DNA of 64,000 bases from Runella rosea (GTDB lineage: Bacteria > Bacteroidota > Bacteroidia > Cytophagales > Spirosomataceae): contig NZ_CP030850.1 of NCBI RefSeq assembly GCF_003325355.1, forward strand, positions 5,139,501 to 5,203,500. The letters run 5' to 3'. Positions 41,365-50,270 of this stretch are shown here, one piece after another. The notes under the pieces were generated by a model, which saw nothing but the letters and a program-made list of their open reading frames with translations, had not been told where the DNA came from and did no database searches. The position numbers were made by a program, and so were the translations under genes. Positions within the stretch are counted from its first letter, which is position 1. The number at the start of each line of letters is the position of its first letter.

Positions 41365-44300
41365 GTGAAGAAAACAACTACACAAAATTGTGCTAAAAAA
41401 ACAAAAATAAAAAAGGTAGATATATATCTTTCTACTCGTCGTTATTTTCGTTTTTTGTCTTGTTATTTAGCTTTTTATTTTACGATGCAGACCTCTTTTT
41501 TTGCCTATTCCCAAACTTCCGTTTTGAGTGAAGGACGTTGGTTTAAGATGGGAGTTACGCAAACGGGAGTATATAAGATTGATGCCGCATTTTTACGAAA
41601 AATGGGCATTAATCCAACCGAGGTAAACCCTAAAAATATGCGTTTGTTTGGCAATGGAGGGGCGATGCTTCCACAGTTGAATAAGGCCTTGAGGGCGACT
41701 GATTTGATTGAAAATGCGGTGCTGGTAAAAGGAGAAAATGACGGCCGTTTTGATGACGAAGATGCCCTGATTTTTTTTGGCAAAAGTCCGCACGAAATTA
41801 GCTATGATTCTACCCACAAACGTTTTTATCATCAACTGAATATCTATTCTGATACTACTTTTTATTTCCTTCAAATCGGCACCCAGCCAGGCTTGCGCAT
41901 TCAGAGCCAAAAATCGGGAGCGACTGGCCAATTGTTGACTATTTTTGATGATTATGTATTTCTGGAAAGTGAACTCTATAACCGTGTGCAATCGGGTAGA
42001 GAATGGTGGGGCGAATATTTCGGTACGCAGACACGGCAGGAGTTTAATGCTGATTTGAGTGGTGTTGTACCCGACAGCCCCTTGAAACTGACAGCTGCGA
42101 CTGTGGCGTCAGCGCAAGTGGTGACGAAATTTTTGTTTGCTATCAATGGGCAAGCCATAGGAGAACAAACAATGGGTACGGTGTCGGCGATGAGTGCCAC
42201 AAATCGATACGATTTGAGAGGGCAAAGAACGCTGCAAACACACACGGGTAAACTGCCTCTAAACGCTGCCAACCCTGCCCGCGTGACAATCGCTGCTACG
42301 TTTGACAAAGCGGGCCAATCCAATGCTGACGGTTACTTGGATTTTATGGGGTTGCAGGTGCAGCGAACGTTGCGGCTCAATGATCAAACGCTCGTCTTTC
42401 AGAACCTCAGCTCACTTACGCAAGATTCTGTTCGGTACGTTATCAGTCAAGCCAACCCGCAGATGCAGTTGTGGGAGATTACGGAACCGCTTCGCCCGCG
42501 AGCGCAGTCGTATTCCTTAAATGGAACGGAGGCCACTTTTGGCGCGGCTGGAAAAACCTTGAAACGGTTTGTGTTGTTTGCCGAAAATCAATTGAAAACG
42601 CCAGTTTCTTTTCAGGTGGTTCGGAATCAAAGTATAAGAAGCCTATCTACGCCCGACATGGTTGTGGTGACAGCGCCTGCGTGGGAAAAACAGGCCCAAA
42701 AACTGGCGGATTTTCGTCAACAAAATGATGGCTTAGACGTAAAGGTAGTGACTACGGTTGAGATTTATAACGAATTTGCTTCTGGCCAACCCGATCCAAC
42801 AGCCATTCGGGACTTTACAAAGTATCTTAAAAACAAACAGCCTGAAAAACTGAAGTATTTGCTGCTTTTTGGGGATGCGAGCTATGATTTCAAAAATAAC
42901 CTAAAAGCCATTTCGTCCTCCGAACTGGCCAATTTTGTGCCAGCGTATGAAAGTAGGGAATCGGCGCATCCCGTACGTAGTTTTTCTTCCGACGATTATT
43001 ATGGATTTCTGAAGCCCGATGATGGCGAATGGAAAGAAGATTTTGCAGGAAATCATACGTTGGACATTGGCATAGGGCGGCTGCCCGTCAAAACTATTGC
43101 TGAAGCCGAAACGGCAGTGAGCAAAATCATACGCTACAACGCCAAACGCTCGAAGGGAGATTGGCGCCAACGAATCGCTTTTGTGGCCGATGATGGAGAT
43201 GATAATCTTCACCAGAAAGATGCCGACGATTTGTCTAAAATAGTAGCAGAATTGGCCCCAAGGTATGCCTTGCACAAAGTGTACGTGGATGGTTACCCTC
43301 AGTTTGGCTCTACTATCCAACGTGCTCCCGGTGCGGGCCAAGCCGTTGACCGTTATGTAAATGAAGGCGCATTGATCGTAAACTATACTGGACACGGAGG
43401 CATTTCTACGTGGTCGGATGAACAGATTGTAACCTTGCAAAATCTGTTTAATTGGCGTAATTTGGACAATATGCCCCTGATTATTACGGCCACTTGTGAG
43501 TTTGGTCGCTACGATAATCCTGGGGAGGCATCTGGTGCAGAAATTTCGGTGTTGAGCCCGCGTGGTGGGGCCATTGCCATGCTTACTACTTCGCGCCCCG
43601 TATATGCTAATACCAATTTTTTGGTAAACGCCGCGTTTTACCGCGCCGTTTTTGAACCCCAAAATGGGAAAATGCCGCGTTTGGGAGATGTTATCCGTAT
43701 GACCAAAAACAAAAGTGTTTATGACGTACTCAACCGTAACTTTACCTTGTTGGGTGACCCATCGCTACAATTAAATTATGGAGATTATCAGGTGAGTGTT
43801 ATGGCAAATGATACCCTCAAAGCGGGTCAATTGGCCAAACTGTCGGGGGAGATACAAAAAGATGGGGCAACGGTAACGGATTTTACGGGAACAGCCATCG
43901 TCACCGTTTACGACAAGGAAAGTAAGCTTTTGACGCTCGGCGATAAAGCACGCGGAGAGGCTCCCAACATTACTCCTGCCAATCCAAAAATGCAATATGG
44001 CTTGTACGATAAAAAATTGTTTGAAGGAAAAGTAAGCGTAAAAGCAGGAAAGTTTAATGTCCAGTTTATTGTTCCTAAAAACATTTCGCCGTCGTTTAGC
44101 AACGGAAAAATTGAAGTGTATGCGGTAAAAGCCGACAGCCTCCGCGATGCCGTCGGGGGAACTAAGCGTGTAATGGTAGGTGGAAGCGGGTCATTGCAGA
44201 ACGATACCAAACCGCCGCAGATGCAACTGTACCTAAACGATGAGTTGTTTGTGGACGGCAGTCAAGTGGAAGATAGCCCCCTTTTTGTAGCCAAATTAAG

Positions 44301-44844
44301 TGATGAAAATGGCCTGAATTTTGCAGCAAATATGACATTGACCCTGAACGATACGTTGAGTATTAAGGTGAATGATTATTTTTTGGCCGATAAAGACGAT
44401 TACCGTTCGGGCCGAATTTTGTTTCCTTTTCATCGGTTGCCTACGGGCGAATATACCGTTAAATTGAAAGTGGAAGATACGTACAATAATACGAGCGAGG
44501 GTGCGTTGAGGTTTAGAGTAGGCGAAGAAATAAAATTGATTAAGACAGTCATTGCGTATCCTAATCCATTTGTTGAACAGACTAAGTTTCAACTCGAACT
44601 CGTTGACGAAGGGGATGATGTAGAAGTAACCCTTCAGATTTTTGACCTAAATGGGAAAATGATTTGTACCGCAGCGCAAACAATTTATAACTCAGACAAG
44701 CTTTTGGAGGTGTTTACGTGGAACGGAAAAAATCAATCAATCCAAAATGTTCCAGCGGGCGTATATATTTACAGAATGGAAGTACACTCACTAACCCGCC
44801 AACAAACTCAGCGTCAAAGCGGTAAGTTAGTAATGGTAAAATAG
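41365..44844 (+). CDS. porU: Type IX secretion system sortase PorU (C25 peptidase)
   Basis: A 1159-residue gingipain-like protease that removes the C-terminal signal of type IX cargo at the cell surface and attaches anionic lipopolysaccharide. It has an export segment (about 27-50, ending FFAYSQ), a long beta-rich N-terminal half, the C25 domain with VNYTGHGGISTWSDEQ (catalytic His) and IITATCEFGRYDNPGE (catalytic Cys), Ig-like parts, and a C-terminal domain starting VIAYPNPFVEQTKF that resembles a type IX sorting domain, which PorU keeps. The start codon is GTG at 41365 with GGAG about 10 bp upstream. No ATG lies before the export segment. porV follows 118 bp downstream. Confidence 0.93.
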   Translation: MKKTTTQNCAKKTKIKKVDIYLSTRRYFRFLSCYLAFYFTMQTSFFAYSQTSVLSEGRWFKMGVTQTGVYKIDAAFLRKMGINPTEVNPKNMRLFGNGGAMLPQLNKALRATDLIENAVLVKGENDGRFDDEDALIFFGKSPHEISYDSTHKRFYHQLNIYSDTTFYFLQIGTQPGLRIQSQKSGATGQLLTIFDDYVFLESELYNRVQSGREWWGEYFGTQTRQEFNADLSGVVPDSPLKLTAATVASAQVVTKFLFAINGQAIGEQTMGTVSAMSATNRYDLRGQRTLQTHTGKLPLNAANPARVTIAATFDKAGQSNADGYLDFMGLQVQRTLRLNDQTLVFQNLSSLTQDSVRYVISQANPQMQLWEITEPLRPRAQSYSLNGTEATFGAAGKTLKRFVLFAENQLKTPVSFQVVRNQSIRSLSTPDMVVVTAPAWEKQAQKLADFRQQNDGLDVKVVTTVEIYNEFASGQPDPTAIRDFTKYLKNKQPEKLKYLLLFGDASYDFKNNLKAISSSELANFVPAYESRESAHPVRSFSSDDYYGFLKPDDGEWKEDFAGNHTLDIGIGRLPVKTIAEAETAVSKIIRYNAKRSKGDWRQRIAFVADDGDDNLHQKDADDLSKIVAELAPRYALHKVYVDGYPQFGSTIQRAPGAGQAVDRYVNEGALIVNYTGHGGISTWSDEQIVTLQNLFNWRNLDNMPLIITATCEFGRYDNPGEASGAEISVLSPRGGAIAMLTTSRPVYANTNFLVNAAFYRAVFEPQNGKMPRLGDVIRMTKNKSVYDVLNRNFTLLGDPSLQLNYGDYQVSVMANDTLKAGQLAKLSGEIQKDGATVTDFTGTAIVTVYDKESKLLTLGDKARGEAPNITPANPKMQYGLYDKKLFEGKVSVKAGKFNVQFIVPKNISPSFSNGKIEVYAVKADSLRDAVGGTKRVMVGGSGSLQNDTKPPQMQLYLNDELFVDGSQVEDSPLFVAKLSDENGLNFAANMTLTLNDTLSIKVNDYFLADKDDYRSGRILFPFHRLPTGEYTVKLKVEDTYNNTSEGALRFRVGEEIKLIKTVIAYPNPFVEQTKFQLELVDEGDDVEVTLQIFDLNGKMICTAAQTIYNSDKLLEVFTWNGKNQSIQNVPAGVYIYRMEVHSLTRQQTQRQSGKLVMVK

Positions 44845-44864
44845 ATTTTGAAAATAGTAATTAA

Positions 44865-44872
44865 TATCTTTG
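44865..44872 (+). promoter_or_regulatory. -7 box before porV
   Basis: TATCTTTG followed by CA, a full TAnnTTTG match about 90 bp upstream of the porV ATG. The nearest TTTG (44847-44850) is only 14 bases upstream rather than 19. It suggests that porV has its own promoter besides read-through from porU. Confidence 0.5.
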
Positions 44873-44962
44873 CACAATCTTAAACAGAACTCTATTTTTG
44901 AAACGCCCTTATCGTGGTTCAGCGCAGAAAGGTACGGGTAGTAGTGGCAAACAAATTTCCTT

Positions 44963-46135
44963 ATGACAAGAAAAATCTCTCCCCTTTTTACAATTGTGGG
45001 TTTTTGCGTTTCCTTCAGTTCACTAGCACAGATTACTTCCGGTGGTCAAGATAGCACAGGCGGACGCCCTGTAATAGCCTCCGTTCCCTTTGCTGCTTTT
45101 ACGCCCGATGCGCGTAGTGCCGCTATGGGAGATGCTGGTGCTGCCTTGAGTGCCGATGCCAACTCGGTGTATTGGGGTGCCGCAAAACTGGTTCATGCCC
45201 CAAAAGAATACGGAGTAGCTCTCTCTTATACGCCATGGCTTCGCAACATTACCGAAGATATGTCTTTTGCGTATTTGTCGGGTTTTAAGAAAATCGGTAA
45301 AAACCAAGCCGTTGGATTGAGCTTGATGTATTTTGACCACGGCAAATTTGAAGCCCGCAACAACTTCGGTACCCCGTTGGGCGATTATTATTCCAATGAA
45401 TTTTATGGTTCAGTGGCGTATTCTCGAAAATTGACCGATAAATTTTCGATGGGCTTGAACGTAAAATACATCGTTTCCAACTTAGGAAATGGCGTTCAAT
45501 TACTGGGCGGTTCGGCCCTAAAGGCGGGGCAGACGGCAGCGGGAGATATCAGCGCGTTTTATCAAACCGAAAATGTGGATGAAGGCACTGGAAAAGGCTG
45601 GAATTATTCGGCCGCGTTGATGTTGCAAAACATTGGCGGTAAAGTTAATTACGGAGGCACCACGAGCGGTTTTATTCCAACTACCTTCAAATTGGGCGGA
45701 ACGGCAACGCGTCATATCGATCCGTTAAATAAAATTACTTTTGCATTGGATTTGAATAAACTCATGATTCCTACGCCAGGCGGTACCGCTTCTGGTCAGG
45801 ATGTGGGGACTATTTCGGCCATGTTTAAATCTTTCGGCGATGCGCCGGGCGGTTTCAGCGAAGAAGTTCGTGAGTTTATGATTTCTACGGGGGTTGAATA
45901 CTGGTACAACGAAGCATTTGCTTTCCGTTTTGGATATTTCAACGAAACCAAAACCAAAGGAAATCGTAAGTATTTCACGGTGGGTTTTGGCGCTCGTATT
46001 CAGCAGCGCTACGGCATCGACTTTGCTTACCTGATGCCCCAAACGCAAGGAAGTCCTTTGGCCAATACCTTCCGAGTGTCGTTGGTAGTAGATGTATTCA
46101 AAAAGGCGGCTGAAGTAGTAGAAGACATCGAATAA
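44963..46135 (+). CDS. porV: Type IX secretion system outer-membrane protein PorV
   Basis: A 390-residue beta-barrel (FadL-like) with a signal peptide (about 1-22, ending SSLAQ). PorV landmarks: SVPFAAFTPDARSAAMGDAG, SVYWGAAKL, FAYLSGFKKIGKNQAVG and the closing RVSLVVDVFKKAAE. PorV binds cargo leaving the Sov pore and hands it to PorU, the gene product encoded just upstream. The porU-porV order is conserved in Bacteroidota with type IX secretion. Sov, PorK-N and other parts are elsewhere. A 14-bp hairpin follows the gene. Confidence 0.94.
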   Translation: MTRKISPLFTIVGFCVSFSSLAQITSGGQDSTGGRPVIASVPFAAFTPDARSAAMGDAGAALSADANSVYWGAAKLVHAPKEYGVALSYTPWLRNITEDMSFAYLSGFKKIGKNQAVGLSLMYFDHGKFEARNNFGTPLGDYYSNEFYGSVAYSRKLTDKFSMGLNVKYIVSNLGNGVQLLGGSALKAGQTAAGDISAFYQTENVDEGTGKGWNYSAALMLQNIGGKVNYGGTTSGFIPTTFKLGGTATRHIDPLNKITFALDLNKLMIPTPGGTASGQDVGTISAMFKSFGDAPGGFSEEVREFMISTGVEYWYNEAFAFRFGYFNETKTKGNRKYFTVGFGARIQQRYGIDFAYLMPQTQGSPLANTFRVSLVVDVFKKAAEVVEDIE

Positions 46136-46155
46136 GCGTCGCTAAAACATATTTG

Positions 46156-46190
46156 AAAAGGCAGTCTGCAACCGCAGACTGCCTTTTTTT
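46156..46190. terminator. Bidirectional terminator after porV
   Basis: AAAAGGCAGTCTGC (46156-46169) pairs perfectly with GCAGACTGCCTTTT (46174-46187) around a 4-base loop, followed by TTT. It serves convergent porV and the next minus-strand gene. Confidence 0.88.
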
Positions 46191-47133
46191 ATTGCAGCTG
46201 CAACGTATCCCGAAGCGAACGATTTTCGGGTGCATTTTGTGTCCAATAGGCTGATAAAAGCGTCTTTTTATGAATCGCTCGGGTGGTGAGCAGTTTTCCC
46301 CTACTTGGGTAGGTATCTTCCCAACCTGTAATGCGGTGCGGGAAATTTTCTTCAAACACAACTTGTAGGATGCGGCCCTCAGCATAAGCTATTTTGTAAA
46401 CCTTCAGGGATTTACCTGGAAAGACATTGCCCTTATAGGGCTCCATTGACGCCATAGCGGCCATCGGTGCTATCTTTTGGTGGCGCAACCGAGCCGTTTT
46501 GGTGCCCGGAATGATATTGATTGAACCGAGGGGTAATCGACTGGGGGTAAGGCGAAGACGCGTCCAAATTTCGTCTTCCAGCAACGCTTTTTCGGAGGTA
46601 TAGTCTTCGGATACATTGTCTTCGAAGTACGAACGCCCCGTTACTTTGTATCCATTGTTTTGATAATTAAGCTGCGTGAATGTGTGCCCGCACCAGTCCT
46701 GACTTGTGGTCGAAACTTTGAGGGTTTGAGGAAAGAGCGCAGGGTCGATCGGGGTAAAAACAGACGTATAAATAGAATAGTCATAAATACCCGTAACGAT
46801 GCGATGAATAGCATTCAATTTCAAAACGGGCGTTGATTTGTGACGGTTTTCTTCTTTATCGAGTTTTACCTGCGTATCGGTTCGGAAGTCTTCGGTAACA
46901 AAAACCAGCACGGCTTCGCCGGGGTTTAATGCGCCGTAATGAGCTTGTTGAAGCGCGTAGGTGCTAATTTCGGCTTTGCCTTTAAACCAATATTCTCCGA
47001 AGGTTTTTCGGTCAAAATCGGTTGAAGAGGAGGCGGGTGGCGGTGTTTTCTGAAAAACGGTAGACCCAGTCAGCAATGCGGTTGCCACGCACAGAATGAC
47101 CACAATGCCCAGAAAATAGGTTTTGACAAACAT
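46189..47133 (-). CDS. Conserved Bacteroidota protein of unknown function, membrane-anchored or exported
   Basis: A 314-residue protein with one N-terminal hydrophobic segment (about 4-23, YFLGIVVILCVATALLTG) and a soluble domain. Marked stretches are GEYWFKGKAEISTYALQQAHYG, GEAVLVFVTEDF, SQDWCGHTFTQLNYQNNGY and GWEDTYPSRGKLLTTRA. From memory such proteins are found in many Bacteroidota and are sometimes labelled septum formation inhibitor Maf, but the Maf signature is not visible here. It lies in the periplasm or on its face of the membrane. It is the second gene after a small lipoprotein gene on the minus strand, separated by a strong hairpin. Confidence 0.75.
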   Translation of the reverse strand: MFVKTYFLGIVVILCVATALLTGSTVFQKTPPPASSSTDFDRKTFGEYWFKGKAEISTYALQQAHYGALNPGEAVLVFVTEDFRTDTQVKLDKEENRHKSTPVLKLNAIHRIVTGIYDYSIYTSVFTPIDPALFPQTLKVSTTSQDWCGHTFTQLNYQNNGYKVTGRSYFEDNVSEDYTSEKALLEDEIWTRLRLTPSRLPLGSINIIPGTKTARLRHQKIAPMAAMASMEPYKGNVFPGKSLKVYKIAYAEGRILQVVFEENFPHRITGWEDTYPSRGKLLTTRAIHKKTLLSAYWTQNAPENRSLRDTLQLQ

Positions 47134-47136
47134 AAA

Positions 47137-47178
47137 AAAGTGTTTTAGTAAAAATAGATAATTTTACCAAAACACTTT
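47137..47178. terminator. Hairpin between two envelope protein genes
   Basis: AAAGTGTTTTAGTAAAAAT (47137-47155) pairs with ATTTTACCAAAACACTTT (47161-47178), with one mismatch and one bulge. It ends the lipoprotein gene and lies 3 bp before the start codon of the next gene. Confidence 0.7.
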
Positions 47179-47203
47179 AAAAAAGAAGAGCAATTGCCCC
47201 TTT

Positions 47204-47725
47204 TTAGAGCAATAAAGGCACCGAAATGGTATCGCTTTCTACGGCATTGCTCACGTTTAAGGCGCGGTCGCGTATGCGTATCTGAAACTTAACGGTTGTC
47301 ATGCGGGCGTTTCTTGCGTAAGGAAAATATACCGCGTAGTCTAATTTGCCTTCGATTGGGCCTCTTTTACGGTCTGGCTTTAAGACAGGAAAGAATATTT
47401 TAGAGTTGGCCGCAAGAACGACCTCTTCAAATTGATTGCCGCTTACTTTTCTAAACGTGCGCAGTTCATAATTTCCCCATGTACCGTAGTTTGGATTGTT
47501 ACGGTTGTCGGTACTTTCGCCCAAATCACCATCACCGTCTTTAAAATCAATGGTAATGACTACCGAATCTTGCTTTGATTGTGAGAAGGGCTCAATAACC
47601 TCAAATTTGTCCATGCTATTGAACACAATTTCTGGAACGGGACTGTAATCGGGAGGGGTCCAACAACTGGTGGTTGCCGCAGAAAATATTAGTAACGTAA
47701 GGAAAAAACGAATGATAGTCTTCAT
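47204..47725 (-). CDS. Putative lipoprotein with a beta-sandwich domain
   Basis: A 173-residue protein with a lipoprotein signal (LLIFSAATTSC, cysteine at residue 21). The rest is beta-rich with a DGDGDLGE stretch (about 64-71), which resembles a calcium-binding loop, and a closing TVKFQIRIRDRALNVSNAVE typical of Ig-like folds. The function is unknown; it is probably anchored in the outer membrane. It diverges from the acyl-protein synthetase-like gene, with only 42 bp between the starts. Confidence 0.78.
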   Translation of the reverse strand: MKTIIRFFLTLLIFSAATTSCWTPPDYSPVPEIVFNSMDKFEVIEPFSQSKQDSVVITIDFKDGDGDLGESTDNRNNPNYGTWGNYELRTFRKVSGNQFEEVVLAANSKIFFPVLKPDRKRGPIEGKLDYAVYFPYARNARMTTVKFQIRIRDRALNVSNAVESDTISVPLLL

Positions 47726-47767
47726 GGTTGGTAAAGTTATCCGTAATTTGTAAAAAAGTCAAATTTG

Positions 47768-48799
47768 ATGAATCGTCGTCAAGAGTTAAAACAGTTAATA
47801 AAAAATGTCACGCCCGATACCTTCGAGGACGTTGCATTAGCGGTTTTTCGTTGGCAAGCCGTTTCCAATTTTATTTATCGGGAATATTTAAGCCATTTAC
47901 GCTGTCATCCTGACAAGGTGCAGTCGCTGACGCAGATTCCTTTTATGCCGATTGGATTTTTCAAAAAACATACCGTGCTCACCGAATCGCCCAGTGTTCA
48001 GACCACTTTTGAAAGCAGCGGAACGACTGGCGCTCAAACCAGTCGGCATCACGTAGCAGACTTGGATTGGTACACCGACATCAGCATCCGTATTTTTGAA
48101 CAAACGTACGGCCCGTTGTCGAATTGCCATTTGTTAGCCCTTTTACCTTCCTATCTTGAACGAAATAACTCGTCTTTGGTGTATATGGTTCAACAATTTA
48201 TTGCGCAGACCCATTCGTCGGTTTCGGGTTTTTTCCTGCACAATGTGGATGAATTGTTGATAACTCTCAAAAACCTCGCCCAAAACTCCGACGGGCGTAC
48301 CGTGATTTTGTGGGGAGTTACCTTTGCGTTGCTGGATTTGGCCGAATCTGCGATGCCGCAAGACTTGGAATATCTCCAAGATCTTTCAGGTCTGATGGTG
48401 ATGGAAACAGGCGGTATGAAAGGCCGCCGCCGCGAAATGCTCCGCGAGGAAGTACATGAAGTGCTGACAAAAGCCTTTGGGGTAAAAGTGATTCATTCGG
48501 AGTACGGCATGACCGAGCTGCTTTCACAATCTTATTCAAAAGGCGATGGTATTTTTGACGCTTCGGCTACGATGCGCATTTTATTGCGGGATATCAACGA
48601 CCCCCGGGCTGTGTATAACAACCCCCAGTCGGGGCTTCGTTATGGCGGCATCAATGTCGTTGATTTAGCCAATCTGGATTCTTGTGCCTTTATTGAAACG
48701 CAGGATTTAGGACGTTTTGTGGGTGAAAATGCCACCCAGTTTGAAGTAATCGGGCGTTTTGATAATTCAGACGTTAGAGGATGTAATCTGTTGATTTAA
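47768..48799 (+). CDS. LuxE-like acyl-protein synthetase
   Basis: A 343-residue protein of the adenylate-forming LuxE/PaaK-like type. TTFESSGTTGAQTSRHH is the ATP-binding loop (SSGTTG), and VMETGGMKGRRREM and VIHSEYGMTELLSQSY are further conserved motifs (YGMTE). LuxE activates fatty acids as acyl-AMP and passes them to a protein cysteine. No luciferase or reductase gene is nearby, so the acyl acceptor is unknown. ATG 47768 follows an in-frame TTG at 47765. Conserved single-copy relatives are, as I recall, common in Bacteroidota. Confidence 0.82.
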   Translation: MNRRQELKQLIKNVTPDTFEDVALAVFRWQAVSNFIYREYLSHLRCHPDKVQSLTQIPFMPIGFFKKHTVLTESPSVQTTFESSGTTGAQTSRHHVADLDWYTDISIRIFEQTYGPLSNCHLLALLPSYLERNNSSLVYMVQQFIAQTHSSVSGFFLHNVDELLITLKNLAQNSDGRTVILWGVTFALLDLAESAMPQDLEYLQDLSGLMVMETGGMKGRRREMLREEVHEVLTKAFGVKVIHSEYGMTELLSQSYSKGDGIFDASATMRILLRDINDPRAVYNNPQSGLRYGGINVVDLANLDSCAFIETQDLGRFVGENATQFEVIGRFDNSDVRGCNLLI

Positions 48800-48858
48800 A
48801 GTGTGTTAGGTGGTGGTTGTGTCTCGAATTTATCAAAACAGAAGGTATACACAGCACA

Positions 48859-50238
48859 CTAAGTTATGATCTCCCACGTCACTTCCATGAAATCACTCGC
48901 GGGGGCATTACACGTAGAACATACGTACCGAGCGGGTAAAGGTGGGGCAACGTCGGCTACGGTGAGGCAATGTTTGCACCGCATCACTTTTTCAGTCATC
49001 ACGGGTTTGAGGGTTGCCGTTGTTCGCAGAATCCCTGCTTTTTTTTCGGTGGACAACTGCTCGTAGTATTTTTGGGTCAAACGCCTCAATACTTCGGGGA
49101 GATTTTTGCGGGCCACGTCGGCCGCAAAGGTTTCCCATTCGGTATTTCCAATGAAAAAATCTGGAGAATGAACAATGCGAAAGCGCTGATAATCAGTAGA
49201 TAGTGGTTCGATGACAATCGTAGAAGTGGTATCGGCATTCCGTTGACCGATGCTGAAACTCAAACTTGAGGTACGAATGCGGGTGCGCTCAAAGGCATCG
49301 ACGAGTTCGGTTTTGAGGCGCAGGGCGGCGGCATCGGCATCGGGGAGTTGCCAATTGAGCTCAAGCGACGAATAATGCGTATGAATGCCCCAAAGACCCA
49401 ATAATTTCTCCCACTGATAAATGGTTTCTTTCGGAATATCGCGGACAATAAACGTTTTGAAAGGAGTAGGGTAGAGACGGCCGATTTTGGTGTCTTTGCA
49501 AAGCTGGCAGAGGGCGTCAATAAACGACGCTTCAAACTCATTGTCGCGCTGATAAAGCCCAATCCAGTAGCGTTCGTCGTAACGATAAATGCCCTCGTGG
49601 TGCGGATAGGGCTTGGGCGTAAGTTTTAATTCTTTCTGAATACGGCGTGTTCGTCCCGAAAATTGGGTCGTAACGGTTTGAAATAATTTATCAAAACTAT
49701 CAATAGACTCGGGGCCTTTTAACGTATTTTCGATGGTGCGGACCCAGTCGGGGATTTGCTCGCCATCTATCAATTCTGGCCATACCTGTAAGGTGCCCAA
49801 AGCGGGTAAATTGACCGCCAAGTACCAAAAAGAAGGAGTGGGAGAAGCCACAAAATTGAGTTCGCCCGTCAGCGGACGAATCAGCTCCTGCGTTGGGTCA
49901 ATGAGGTTAAGTTTGAGACTGGGTTGAAAGTCAAACGAATCCAAAATGTCTAAATAATCACCTGAGCGTAACCACGATAATTTAGGAAAAATGTTTTGCG
50001 CCACTACCGACGAAACAATGTTGGGGTGAGCGGGAATGGCCTCTTCTACCTGAAAACCCTGCAAACCAAGTTGCAGACGAAGTGCCGAAAGCTGGGAGTC
50101 AGTGCATGGTAAGAGCAAATCCTGCCGAAATCCTACCTCTATTTTGCTCAGCGCCCATTGCCGCGACAAAGCCGCCAATTGTTGAAGTTCGTCGGGGGTT
50201 ACTACCCCGCCGGGGGTTAAAATACGTAGGTAAGCCAT
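48859..50238 (-). CDS. Rubredoxin-tailed protein related to nitrite/sulfite reductases, without sirohaem cysteines
   Basis: A 459-residue protein. The start (YLRILTPGGVVTPDELQQLAAL then KIEVGFRQDLLL) matches the ferredoxin-like half-domain of sirohaem nitrite/sulfite reductases, and a second such half occurs around residues 170-400. The four cysteines that bind the 4Fe-4S/sirohaem centre are absent: the only others are one at about residue 50 and a CQLC pair mid-protein. The last 40 residues are a rubredoxin with C421, C424, C440 and C443 (MRCKHC and YVCSTC). It is the last gene of the nitrate reductase unit, which suggests electron transfer rather than nitrite reduction. The family placement is moderately sure, the role open. 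Confidence 0.72.
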   Translation of the reverse strand: MAYLRILTPGGVVTPDELQQLAALSRQWALSKIEVGFRQDLLLPCTDSQLSALRLQLGLQGFQVEEAIPAHPNIVSSVVAQNIFPKLSWLRSGDYLDILDSFDFQPSLKLNLIDPTQELIRPLTGELNFVASPTPSFWYLAVNLPALGTLQVWPELIDGEQIPDWVRTIENTLKGPESIDSFDKLFQTVTTQFSGRTRRIQKELKLTPKPYPHHEGIYRYDERYWIGLYQRDNEFEASFIDALCQLCKDTKIGRLYPTPFKTFIVRDIPKETIYQWEKLLGLWGIHTHYSSLELNWQLPDADAAALRLKTELVDAFERTRIRTSSLSFSIGQRNADTTSTIVIEPLSTDYQRFRIVHSPDFFIGNTEWETFAADVARKNLPEVLRRLTQKYYEQLSTEKKAGILRTTATLKPVMTEKVMRCKHCLTVADVAPPLPARYVCSTCNAPASDFMEVTWEIIT

Positions 50239-50270
50239 TGGTTTTGGATTATTTATTCTGATGCCTTGTG

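Noticed and set aside
42901-43662. 253-codon minus-strand frame inside porU
   Set aside because: It is antisense to the conserved C25 catalytic region; its sequence has no recognisable fold and its length reflects codon bias of porU.
46189-47133. Septum formation inhibitor Maf
   Set aside because: The label may be used for similar proteins, but the Maf nucleotide-pyrophosphatase signature is not present and the protein is membrane-anchored or exported.
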